A stretch of DNA of 64,000 bases, taken from the NCBI RefSeq assembly GCF_000234805.1, contig NC_016645.1, positions 1,650,391 to 1,714,390 on the forward strand. The letters run 5' to 3'. Origin of the DNA: Pyrobaculum ferrireducens (GTDB taxonomy: Archaea > Thermoproteota > Thermoprotei > Thermoproteales > Thermoproteaceae). Positions 54,136 to 61,315 of this stretch are shown piece by piece (position 1 is the stretch's first letter; each line of letters begins with the position of its first letter). The notes under the pieces were generated by a model that saw only the letters and a list, made by a program, of their open reading frames with translations, did not search any database and was not told the origin of the DNA. The position numbers were made by a program, and so were the translations under genes.

Positions 54136-54349
54136 GGCCCGCCGTCGCTGCCTCCGTAGGCGGGTCGTCGGCGTGTTGCGCCGGCTCCGTGCAGATGGTT
54201 GCTGGGGCGCGCCGCCGCTGGCGGGTCTTTGAGCAACTTAAGTCTCGGGGAGCGATCCGGCGCACAGGTTTGTGGGGGTGGGCTCGTCTGGGGGTGTTGT
54301 CTGTGTGGGGGAGCGGGGAGTGGGCGCCGGCGCGCCGCCGGGGTGCGTC
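54136..54349. other. GC-rich intergenic with motif copy 4
   Basis: No gene is seen. The TTAAG-type motif (GAGCAACTTAAG) lies at 54231-54242. Confidence 0.4.
54225..54242 (+). repeat. TTAAG-AGCAA-CTTAA-type motif, copy 4
   Basis: TCTTTGAGCAACTTAAG keeps the right arm and spacer but lacks the AA of the left arm. It is the most diverged of four copies. Confidence 0.4.
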
Positions 54350-54360
54350 AGTTATTTAAA
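54350..54360 (+). promoter_or_regulatory. TATA box of the second coiled-coil gene
   Basis: TTATTTAAATG is centred about 25 bases before GTG 54380, fixing that codon as the leaderless start. Confidence 0.55.
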
Positions 54361-54379
54361 TGCTCAAATATTTCTTTAC

Positions 54380-54910
54380 GTGGAGTATCTTTCGCTCGCT
54401 CTTGACAAGGCTCTTGAGGTGGTGGTGAAGAAGCTGGAAAAAGGCGAAAAACTCAAGTCTGAGGATCTCGCCGTCTTAACCATCGCAGTGGTGAGAGACC
54501 TAAACAAAAGGATAGACAACCTCGCCGATTCACTAAACAAACGCATAGACGAAACAAACAAGAGAATAGACGCCGTAGCCGAAGCCCTCGGCAAGAGGAT
54601 TGACGAGACTAACAGGAGGATTGATGCTGTTGCGGAATATCTAGGTAGGAGAATAGACGAGACGAATAAAAGAATAGACGCTGTGGCTGATTCTCTCGGT
54701 AGGAGGATTGATGGGGTTTACCAGCAGATTGGTGAGCTTCAAAAAACTATTGCCGATATGCAGAGGACTATCGCCGAGACTCAGAGGACGGTTGCAGAGA
54801 TGCAGAAGACTATGCTAGACATGCAGAAGCTCATGGCCGAGATGTATAGAGAAATCGTCCAGCTGAGAAGCGACGTCAGCGAGATAAAGACGAGGCTAGC
54901 CAGCCGCTGA
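54380..54910 (+). CDS. Coiled-coil protein (RIDETNKRID family)
   Basis: The 176-residue protein has the same head as 52643-53095 (YLSLALDKALEVVVKKLEKG). A longer set of heptads follows (RIDETNKRIDAVAEALGKRI and four related units), then the TIAETQRTVAEMQKTMLDMQ coil and the tail SEIKTRLASR. Expansion and contraction of repeat units explains the length difference between copies. GTG 54380 is fixed by the TATA box. A trimeric or dimeric coil is expected; no function is known. Confidence 0.7.
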   Translation: MEYLSLALDKALEVVVKKLEKGEKLKSEDLAVLTIAVVRDLNKRIDNLADSLNKRIDETNKRIDAVAEALGKRIDETNRRIDAVAEYLGRRIDETNKRIDAVADSLGRRIDGVYQQIGELQKTIADMQRTIAETQRTVAEMQKTMLDMQKLMAEMYREIVQLRSDVSEIKTRLASR

Positions 54911-54965
54911 GCCGCGGACGCGGCAACGCCAGGGGGCGTACGGTATATATTCGTTATGGGCAGAT

Positions 54966-55306
54966 ATGGGGATTGCATTTGTGGAGGCTGTGATAAACGG
55001 CGTGAGGTTCAGGGCCTTTGTTGACGCCGGCTTCAATGGCGGTGTGTTGGTGGGGCGTGGAGTTGCCCAGAGGCTTGGGCTACGCATAATTGGGAGACAA
55101 AGAGGAGGACTGTGGACAAAAGAGTCGTCGAGCTGGACGTCTCCTATGCAAAGCTCGGGCTCTACGGCGAGGGGGCTATGTCATTTGAGGTGATAGACTA
55201 CTCGCCGGTAGATGTCTTCATCGGGGTGAGGGCCCTCGAAGCCCTGGGGTTCGTGGTGGATCTAGCCGCGGGCACCCTTAAGAAAATAGGCCTAATAGCG
55301 GTATGA
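54966..55306 (+). pseudogene. Retropepsin-like aspartic protease, frameshifted
   Basis: The first frame gives FVEAVINGVRFRAFVDAGFN then GVAQRLGLRIIG. After a one-base shift near 55095 the second frame gives VVELDVSYAKLGLYGEGAM, DVFIGVRALEALGFVVDLAAG and KIGLIAV. This is the layout of single-domain archaeal aspartyl proteases. The catalytic D-T/S-G reads D-A-G, itself unusual. It is either a recent pseudogene or affected by a sequence error. Confidence 0.55.
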
Positions 55307-55432
55307 AGCCGACGCCTGCCAGACGGCGCAAAACCGCTGGCTGTCCGTAGGGCCACGGCTCTGGCAGGTGCGGTGGATCCGTCGACGTAGAGTTGTGAAA
55401 AGACTCGGCCGAGTCAAAACCAGCTTAACTCA
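55307..55432. other. Intergenic, nothing seen
   Basis: Short spacer between convergent decayed genes. Confidence 0.3.
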
Positions 55433-56065
55433 TTAAACGACCGTCTGCCGCGGACTCGTAGCTGGGGGTGGTGGCGGTTGCTGGCTACGTTGTGTGGGTT
55501 TCATATGGCTGGCTATTAACTCGATGAGTTGGGCGGGGGTTGGGTCGAGTTGCCTTGCTTTGTTGCCCAGCTCCAGGCCTGCTACGTGGTGGAAGCCGTG
55601 GATCGTGGTCCAGTAGTCGCCGACGGGTGTGTTGGATGCGGAGTGGCGGTGTTTCCAGGTGAGGTACATGGCGAGGTATGCCTTCTTTTTGCCGTCTTGG
55701 TTGCTCCTCTCATGCCCCAGCGCGGTGATGTTTTTGAGGAGTGGCGGCGCCGCTTTGAATATTAGGTGGTTGAGGCTTCTGTGGTTTAGGTAGTGCATGT
55801 GGACGGCGCCGCCGCAGTCGACGTCTCTCGCGTCGCCGTCGAGGGGGCGTGTATTTCGAGCCCGGCGCCGTAGTCCTGCAACATCGCCACTGCTCTGTTG
55901 CATATCTGATCTTTGCCGCCGCCCTCGCATATGCAGACCGCCTCTTGTATGCAGTAGCACTCGTATACCTCCTATCTCTGTGGCTTCTTGTGGAGCGTAT
56001 GCCTAATACGCCGGGTAGGAACATCAAGTCGCTTTTCCCCTCGACGAAGATAATGGTCGTTATGG
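55433..56065 (-). pseudogene. TOPRIM-like partner domain of a decayed ATPase system
   Basis: TIIFVEGKSDLMFLPGVLG near 56010-56060 looks like the first strand and catalytic Glu of a TOPRIM/DUF3226-type nuclease. The following sequence is spread over frames (CICEGGGKDQICNRAVAMLQ). The last 121 codons (55433-55798) are open: LNHRSLNHLIFKAAPPLL, NQDGKKKAYLAMYLTWKHRH, VGDYWTTIHGFHHVAGL. It follows the ATPase pseudogene directly. Confidence 0.45.
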
Positions 56066-57020
56066 ACAGTTGCCTCTTAGGTCTTCGTCTAGTTTTGTAA
56101 GGGCTTTGTAGGCGGTTTCTCCGTCGTGGAGGCGTAGGGTGCCCCTGGCGCCTGTCTCTATTAGGAGGATTTGGCTGAGGTCCGCCTTTTCGAGGAGGGC
56201 TTGTAGCATTTCTCTACGATATGATCCACTGGACGTCTTGTGTGTTGGCTATGAGCTCAGCCGCTTTTTCCATGAGCCAGGGGTGGAGGTGGAGCTCGAC
56301 GTTGTCGTAGATGACTATGTCTCTGGTGGCGGCTAGCACCATTAGCACCAAGGCGGCGTATCCACTGCCTAGGTAGTGGATTGGTATGTCTCTGTTTTTG
56401 ACTATGACTATGTTTTGTCTGTCAAATTCGTCAGTTTTGAGGCCTACGAATTTTATCTCTAGCTCTTTTAAAAACTTGTCGAACAGATCAGCGGCTCTGT
56501 AGTAGTTTATTAATTTTGTCAGCGAAGTTGTGAAGGGCTGGGCTAGGGGGTTCGGCGTAGACAGCACGACGAAGTTGTAGCTGGGGATGCTGATTTTACC
56601 CGCCTTGGTGACGTCAAGCCGGGGCTGTCCTGGGAAGTATTCAACTTTTAGATACGCCGTCTCACGGCCGTTTTGGGCTTGTAGTCCTCTTGTGTATGGG
56701 CTACGGGGGGCTAGGATGGGTAGCTGTTGTGCGATTTGGGCCAGCTCTTCGGGGGTCAGCCCGCCTTTGAAGTCTACGCCGTCTATTGATATTTCAAAGC
56801 CGTCGTTTAACAGCTTGTAGAGCCATAGGTCGTCCATTCTGAGGCTTGAGGCGATGGTGGAGAGAGACGGCCCTTCTTCGGGGTTTGCGAGGAGTAGGAG
56901 CGAGGCCGCGACTGCCTCTAGTATCAAGGTCTTGTAGGCGCCGTTGCACCCCACGACTACGTTGACTCTCCTCAGCTCGATTTCGCCTTCTGGCGACTGT
57001 GAACTCCGCCGCCCTTATCC
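56063..57020 (-). pseudogene. AAA (OLD/RecF-like) ATPase, decayed
   Basis: Across frames it reads IKRIRAAEFTV, then EIELRRVNVVVGCNGAYKT. Walker A should be GxNGxGKT, but the second-last Gly is Tyr. Later come LGSGYAALVLMVLAATRDIV (signature-like), IVIYDNVELHLHPWLMEKAA (Walker B with ENPE-type variation) and, after another shift, SYRREMLQALLEKADLSQIL. Two frameshifts and the damaged P-loop indicate loss of function. With the TOPRIM-like piece it resembles ATPase-nuclease defence systems. Confidence 0.6.
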
Positions 57021-57051
57021 TTTTTATAGCAATCTAGGGGTCGGCATATGT

Positions 57052-57570
57052 CTAGTGGCCGCCGACTATTTTTAGGGCTTCCTGGACTATTTTCTCCACA
57101 TCTGGTAGTCTTTCACCTACGCCCTCGGCGTCTAGCTTGGCCTCGTGGAAGCCCCACACGTGGAGTACCCACGCCGCGTCCCAGGACTGCCTAAACCACC
57201 CGCCCACTTTTTTCGATATCTCGGCGACGGCCTTTTCTAGGTCCGTGACTGTCCACCTCCCCCTCTCCTCAACCCTAGACAGTACGTCTTTTAGGTTGTA
57301 GTGTTGCGTTAAGGCCTTGACAGCCTCCTCGGCGGCTTTGTAGAGCTTCTCGCTGGCTTGAGCTGGATCTCTGTGTGCCAGCTCTCTGCCCTCCTCTAGG
57401 TACTTCACAGCTAGCTCAAGCCTAGCTTTTGCGCAGGCTTGGGGGTCTAGGTTGAGGGCTTTTGCCAACGCCGCCACCACCAGCTCGCCTACGTCGAGGC
57501 CCCTCCTAGCGGCCTCCTCGTATAGGGACCTCGGGATCTCGACGGCGACTGTCCCCACGCCAACAACCAC
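57052..57570 (-). CDS. PaREP1/PaREP8-family protein in operon with ATPase
   Basis: The 172-residue protein has a ribbon-helix-like start (VAVEIPRSLYEEAARRGLDV), the TPR-like YLEEGRELAHRDPAQASEKL, KAAEEAVKALTQHYN and the hallmark LHVWGFHEAKLDAEG. It is a paralogue of 13351-13827. It starts 4 bases after the stop of the ATPase at 57575, so the two are one transcription unit. The tight linkage suggests the ATPase and PaREP protein act together. The biochemical role is unknown. Confidence 0.78.
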   Translation of the reverse strand: MVVGVGTVAVEIPRSLYEEAARRGLDVGELVVAALAKALNLDPQACAKARLELAVKYLEEGRELAHRDPAQASEKLYKAAEEAVKALTQHYNLKDVLSRVEERGRWTVTDLEKAVAEISKKVGGWFRQSWDAAWVLHVWGFHEAKLDAEGVGERLPDVEKIVQEALKIVGGH

Positions 57571-57574
57571 GCAG

Positions 57575-58576
57575 TTAGCTATATGTCTTTAACGCCCGCT
57601 TGACGGCTTCTCTGTGGAGGGGTGTCTGCCACGCCACGTATCTCCCGATGCCGAGCTCTGGATCTCTCTCGGGCGGCGGCTGATCTATCCAGCTCTCGGG
57701 GCTTCTCTCTGGGAGGTGGTATATGATGAGGTTTTTCTCGACTAGTTCGTCAACTAACTCCCTGGACGCGCTGTGCCAGAGGTGGTCGGGATCCTCGACG
57801 GCTTCTCTAAGGTGGTTTTCCCACCTCTTGAGGAAGTGGTGTGTGAGCCCCTTTTCTCTGATTATGCTGTTTATGACCCGGCTGTGGTCCCAGCGCGCCT
57901 CGTAGAGTTTTGCCAGGGCTCTGGGGTTTCCGCCTGTCAGCCGCCACGCCTCTTCGGGGCTGGGCTTCTCGCCGGGCAACCGGCTGTACAGCTCTTCAAA
58001 CCCGTCTCTCGGCATGTTCCACATGGGGTCAGTGGTGGACCATAGATGTCTCCCTATCTCGCGGAGGCTTACCCCCTCGCTTGTTGCTACTACGGCTATT
58101 ATCTTGTCGTAGCTGGCGGGTGGGTGCTCTAATATGCCGAGGAGGCCTTTTACGTAGAGCGCCGCCTTGTCTAAGCCGATGGCTTGGAAGGCGTCGTCGA
58201 TTATTAATGCGAGTCTCCCCCTTCTCCTCCTAATCAACTCCTTGGCCACGTCTACCGCCACCCACGCCGCCCTGGCCCACGCCTCGCTTGAAGACTCCCG
58301 GAGGATTTCCAGAAGCCTCTTTCTCAACTCCCCAACCCCCACCTCGGCAGACACCTCCTGCTCCACCGGGTTTATGTACACAACATCGAAGCCCAGCTCT
58401 CTCAGCAACTGAGCCGACTGCCTCAGCCAAGCAGTCTTGCCGCAACCCTCAGGGCCGTAGACCACGTGGGGGAGGGCGGTACCTCTCTCTGCCCACTCCT
58501 CTACCTTCCGGAGTGCCTTCTCTCTATCTACAAACTCGACTTCAAGGTTGGCGAAGCCGAGTTTGATTTTTTTCAT
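57575..58576 (-). CDS. Archaeal PF01637-like (STAND/AAA) ATPase
   Basis: The 333-residue protein has Walker A YGPEGCGKTAW near residue 42, Walker B LALIIDDAFQAIG near 128, WRLTGGNPRALAKLYEARWD near 213, and the C-terminal block ERDPELGIGRYVAWQTPLHREAV. It is a close paralogue of 7438-8454. Its ATG overlaps the TGA of a 31-codon leader ORF (ATGA), and its stop lies 4 bases before the PaREP gene. Such ATPases may act as signal-transducing NTPases. It is intact, unlike two relics nearby. Confidence 0.82.
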   Translation of the reverse strand: MKKIKLGFANLEVEFVDREKALRKVEEWAERGTALPHVVYGPEGCGKTAWLRQSAQLLRELGFDVVYINPVEQEVSAEVGVGELRKRLLEILRESSSEAWARAAWVAVDVAKELIRRRRGRLALIIDDAFQAIGLDKAALYVKGLLGILEHPPASYDKIIAVVATSEGVSLREIGRHLWSTTDPMWNMPRDGFEELYSRLPGEKPSPEEAWRLTGGNPRALAKLYEARWDHSRVINSIIREKGLTHHFLKRWENHLREAVEDPDHLWHSASRELVDELVEKNLIIYHLPERSPESWIDQPPPERDPELGIGRYVAWQTPLHREAVKRALKTYS

Positions 58577-58668
58577 GTCTCTGGAAGATCTCGTGGGCTT
58601 AGTTGCAGGGCTCCGGCGCCGGTTGCTACCTCCAGCGCCTTTCTGGGGGTGGGGTAGGGGTGCTCCAC
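58573..58668 (-). CDS. Short leader ORF coupled to the ATPase
   Basis: GTG 58668 opens a 31-codon frame, VEHPYPTPRKALEVATGAGA...LSPRDLPET, ending in a TGA that overlaps the ATPase ATG. The TATA box at 58687-58697 lies about 24 bases upstream, so it begins at the expected leaderless start. The pattern VE...KALEV...L.P.DL matches the head of the coiled-coil proteins (VEYLSLALDKALEV...LKPEDL). It looks like the promoter and first codons of a coiled-coil gene captured as a leader for the ATPase operon. Confidence 0.5.
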   Translation of the reverse strand: MEHPYPTPRKALEVATGAGALQLSPRDLPET

Positions 58669-58686
58669 GTCTAGAGGGGTGGAGGT

Positions 58687-58697
58687 GTTTTAAGTAT
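58687..58697 (-). promoter_or_regulatory. TATA box of the leader-ATPase-PaREP operon
   Basis: On the minus strand GTAAGATACTTAAAACACC matches the coiled-coil promoter near 53105-53125 (GTAAGGTACTTAAATACC) almost base for base. The ATPase ATG itself is about 115 bases away, so transcription probably starts at the leader ORF. Confidence 0.55.
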
Positions 58698-58699
58698 CT

Positions 58700-58931
58700 T
58701 ACGCGCGTTGTAAGCCCCCCCGTGGGGGTTTTCGGCTTGTTAGACGGCCAACCTGACCTGGACGTCCTGCGGCGGGGACTTGCCGCGGTTTCTGAGGGTT
58801 CCGGTGCCGCCTCCGTCTGCGGCGCTGGCGGCGGATCTCTGCGGCTGGTTCGCTGTCACGTGTGGTTTGGAGTTTGGACGCGCCGCCTGCAACGCGGCGC
58901 TGACGTGGCCAGAGCCGTCTGGGACTTGCGG
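58700..58931. other. GC-rich intergenic, no gene seen
   Basis: No gene, repeat or hairpin was recognised between the PaREP1 gene and the ATPase promoter. Confidence 0.35.
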
Positions 58932-59489
58932 CTAGGCGTATAGCTGTCTCTCCAGGTCTTTTAGGGCGTTTTCCAGCTCTGGAGTCCACCTAATCCTTTC
59001 TCTTAGATCTTCTACTCTCTGGATAAGCTCTTTGAGGAGCAGGAGGATGTCTTTTGCGGCTTCTTCTCTTGTCCGGTATTTTGAGAGGGCCATGTCGGGG
59101 TCTGGGCCGTGGTGCTGGTAGTCGTGGAGGTTGAGGGCCTTATCTGTCCCAAAGGAGAACCCAGCAAAACCAACCTCCTCAAGCATCTGTGACAGCGCGG
59201 TCATTCTGCTGGTGGGCACCCTAGGCGCGGCGGTTGTCTCCAGCCACCGCCTCTCCTCCTCACTCTTGGCGAGGGATTTCAATTTGTCAAGTTCAAGCTT
59301 GAGGAGTGCGGCCAGCAACGCCCTCCACGCCTGGAAGGCCTTCCCCGCGGCGTTCCTCACAAGGCCCACCTTTAGAAACCTAACAGCAAGCCAGCCCTCC
59401 ACCAAGGCCTCCAGAAGGCGGGCAGAGACGTAGTCCTCGGCGGAGGGCTTGGGGAGAGGCCTTTCAAGAACCTCCACATCCACGTACAT
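58932..59489 (-). CDS. PaREP1-family protein
   Basis: The 185-residue protein is closest to 15772-16329: both begin MYVDVEVLERPLPKPSAEDY and share RAGLVRN-type and YHGPDPDMALSKYR motifs. The central helix reads GLVRNAAGKAFQAWRALLAA. The TATA box TTTTAAAC lies only 12-15 bases before ATG 59489, exactly as in the sister copy, so GTG 59483 or 59477 may be the true leaderless start. Function unknown. Confidence 0.8.
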   Translation of the reverse strand: MYVDVEVLERPLPKPSAEDYVSARLLEALVEGWLAVRFLKVGLVRNAAGKAFQAWRALLAALLKLELDKLKSLAKSEEERRWLETTAAPRVPTSRMTALSQMLEEVGFAGFSFGTDKALNLHDYQHHGPDPDMALSKYRTREEAAKDILLLLKELIQRVEDLRERIRWTPELENALKDLERQLYA

Positions 59490-59579
59490 GCGGCAAGTTT
59501 AAAATCTTCTGCAAGGGTTACGGCTACAGCGGCGAGGGGGCTGGGGGTAGATCTACGAGGCGGCGGTGGGACCCATGGC

Positions 59580-60173
59580 CTACTCAATGACGGCGCCGTA
59601 CACCGCGTCTATCCCCAGCTGTGTAGCTCTCTCCAGCGCCTCCTTGTCTATGTTCACTGCCACGATTATGAGGCGGTGTGCCTTCCGGCCGAGTATCTTC
59701 TCCACCGCCTCCGCCTTTTGGGCAAACCACTCCACGTCCTCGAGCTCGGCGTGGGACTTCACCTCCAGCAAATATATCCCCCCGTCGTGTATGTAGACGT
59801 CAACCTCGATCCTCGCCCCCGGCTTCAGATAACGGCCGTCTACATCCGTGTATACAAACTTCTCCACCCTCCCGGGCTCTATCCCCCTCTTCTCAAGAGC
59901 GTCTCTGTAAATTTCGAGAACTGTGCGCTCCAAGTCGCGGCCCCATCTACGGCCGAGAGAGCCCATGGCAACCTTAAGCTCAGCGACTGTTTTACTCAAC
60001 TCCTCTACTCTCTTGGCTAGCTCTTCTATTCTCTTGTTTGTCTCTTGAAACCCCGTTTTCATATACTCGGCTAGGGCCTTCACGGCGTCGGCCATTTCCC
60101 TCAGCTCATCAGACCTAGCCCTCCTAACAGCCCTCTCCACAACCTCCTCAAGCCTACCCCAGTCTAGCGCCAT
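59580..60173 (-). CDS. Coiled-coil nuclease-like protein (DUF3782-like)
   Basis: The 197-residue protein has an amphipathic N-terminal coil (ETNKRIEELAKRVEELSKTV, residues 40-75). The C-terminal PD-(D/E)XK-like core reads ARIEVDVYIHDGGIYLLEVKSHAELED, with Asp in EVDV and E-x-K in LEVKS, then a helix WFAQKAEAVEKILGRKAHRL. Unlike 53281-54135, the catalytic Lys is present, so nuclease activity is plausible. A TATA box (TTATTTAAAG, centred near 60199) is 26 bases before ATG 60173. The target is unknown. Confidence 0.75.
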   Translation of the reverse strand: MALDWGRLEEVVERAVRRARSDELREMADAVKALAEYMKTGFQETNKRIEELAKRVEELSKTVAELKVAMGSLGRRWGRDLERTVLEIYRDALEKRGIEPGRVEKFVYTDVDGRYLKPGARIEVDVYIHDGGIYLLEVKSHAELEDVEWFAQKAEAVEKILGRKAHRLIIVAVNIDKEALERATQLGIDAVYGAVIE

Positions 60174-60411
60174 GTGAGTATATTGCTTGTATCTTTAAAT
60201 AATTGGCTTAGGTGAAGGGTGTTGGAGGCTGAGTGGTTTATGGCGCGTTTTTGTGGCTAGTTGTTTACCATAGGTTTCGGTATCTGTGGCTATAGCTGGG
60301 GGAAATCCATAGCTGTGGTGGCTGAGTTTGGCGCGGTGTCTGGATGTGGTTGAACGAAATTTGTAGTGTGGGTGGGGCCCAGGGGTGGGGCTGAAGGCGG
60401 GGAGTGGTTAG
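60174..60411. other. Intergenic, nothing seen beyond the TATA box
   Basis: T- and G-rich spacer with no recognisable gene; the TATA box of the coiled-coil nuclease gene lies at 60194-60204. Confidence 0.35.
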
Positions 60412-61296
60412 CTACTTGGGGCTCCAGGTGGCTAGGGTTTTTTTAATTCCTTCTTCTAGTGTGATTTGGGGTGTCCAGCCTGTGGTTTTGGCGTGGGTTA
60501 TGTCGGCGACGCTGTGCCTTATGTCGCCGGGCCTCGGCGGGGCGTGCTCTGGCTGGCCCTTGACGCTGGCGAGTCGCATGACTATGCGGGCGAGCTCCCT
60601 TATTGAAACCGCCTTTCCCGTGCCTACGTTGTATACGCCGGTTGCGCCTTTCTCCACCGCCGTTGCTACGAAGCGGGCTACGTCCTCCACGTATATGAAG
60701 TCTCTTGTCTGCTCCCCATCGCCGAATATGACGGGGGGCTTGCCCTCCTTTACCCTTTGTATAAACTTCGTAATTACCCCGGCGTAGGGGCCTGTCTGGC
60801 CGGGGCCGTATACGTTGAAAAGCCTAGCTACCGTGAGCCTTTTAGTTAACATCTCTGCTATATGCTCTCCCGCCAGCTTAGAGAGGCCGTATGGCGACTT
60901 GGGCCTTGTTGGGTGTCTCTCGTCGATGGGGAGGTACTCGGGCTCGCCGTAGACCGCGGCTGACGAGATGTAGATTAGGTGGGCGCCTCTCTCCGCGGCC
61001 CGTTTGGCTACCTTGGCGGTGACGGCGGCGTTGTTCCACATATATTCATACGGCTTCTCCCAGCTTTCCGCGACGTCTATGTACGCGGCGGCGTGTACAA
61101 CCACGTCGGCGTCTGGGAGGTCCTCGTGTCTGAGATCTGCCCTAACCAGCGGCACCCCTGCCTCCTCCAGCCTCTCGAGGCCGGTGGCTCTCTCCAAGCT
61201 ATCCACAGCCACCACTCTGTAGCCAAGCCTCGCTAGATGGATAGCCACGTGGCTACCGATGAAGCCGGCGCCTCCTGTCACCGCCACTCTCACCAT
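60412..61296 (-). CDS. galE: NAD-dependent sugar-nucleotide epimerase (UDP-glucose 4-epimerase-like)
   Basis: The 294-residue extended SDR protein has VAVTGGAGFIGSHVA, HAAAYIDVAESWEKP, ISSAAVYGEPEYLPI, catalytic SPYGLSKLAGE (Y-x3-K), RLFNVYGPGQTGPYAGVI and DFIYVEDVARFVATA. It would interconvert UDP-hexoses at C4, or act as a related dehydratase or epimerase. It is the only intact sugar epimerase of this type in the window; relics lie at 36031 and 39790. The flippase gene upstream is 20 bases away, so the two may form an operon. Confidence 0.85.
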   Translation of the reverse strand: MVRVAVTGGAGFIGSHVAIHLARLGYRVVAVDSLERATGLERLEEAGVPLVRADLRHEDLPDADVVVHAAAYIDVAESWEKPYEYMWNNAAVTAKVAKRAAERGAHLIYISSAAVYGEPEYLPIDERHPTRPKSPYGLSKLAGEHIAEMLTKRLTVARLFNVYGPGQTGPYAGVITKFIQRVKEGKPPVIFGDGEQTRDFIYVEDVARFVATAVEKGATGVYNVGTGKAVSIRELARIVMRLASVKGQPEHAPPRPGDIRHSVADITHAKTTGWTPQITLEEGIKKTLATWSPK

Positions 61297-61315
61297 GGTT
61301 GTAAATATCTGGGTT

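Larger units (their letters stand above)
52643..54910. repeat. Inverted pair of coiled-coil genes flanking the nuclease-like gene
   Basis: The minus-strand gene 52643-53095 and the plus-strand gene 54380-54910 share their first 45 and last 50 codons almost exactly. They face outward around the nuclease-like gene. The arrangement is an imperfect inverted repeat of roughly 450 bases with a 1.3-kb centre, similar in form to a composite element. Confidence 0.5.

Noticed and set aside
52730-54860. CRISPR-like or minisatellite array
   Set aside because: The repeated strings are codons of heptad-repeat proteins; unit length, variation and frame follow the coiled coil, with no spacers.
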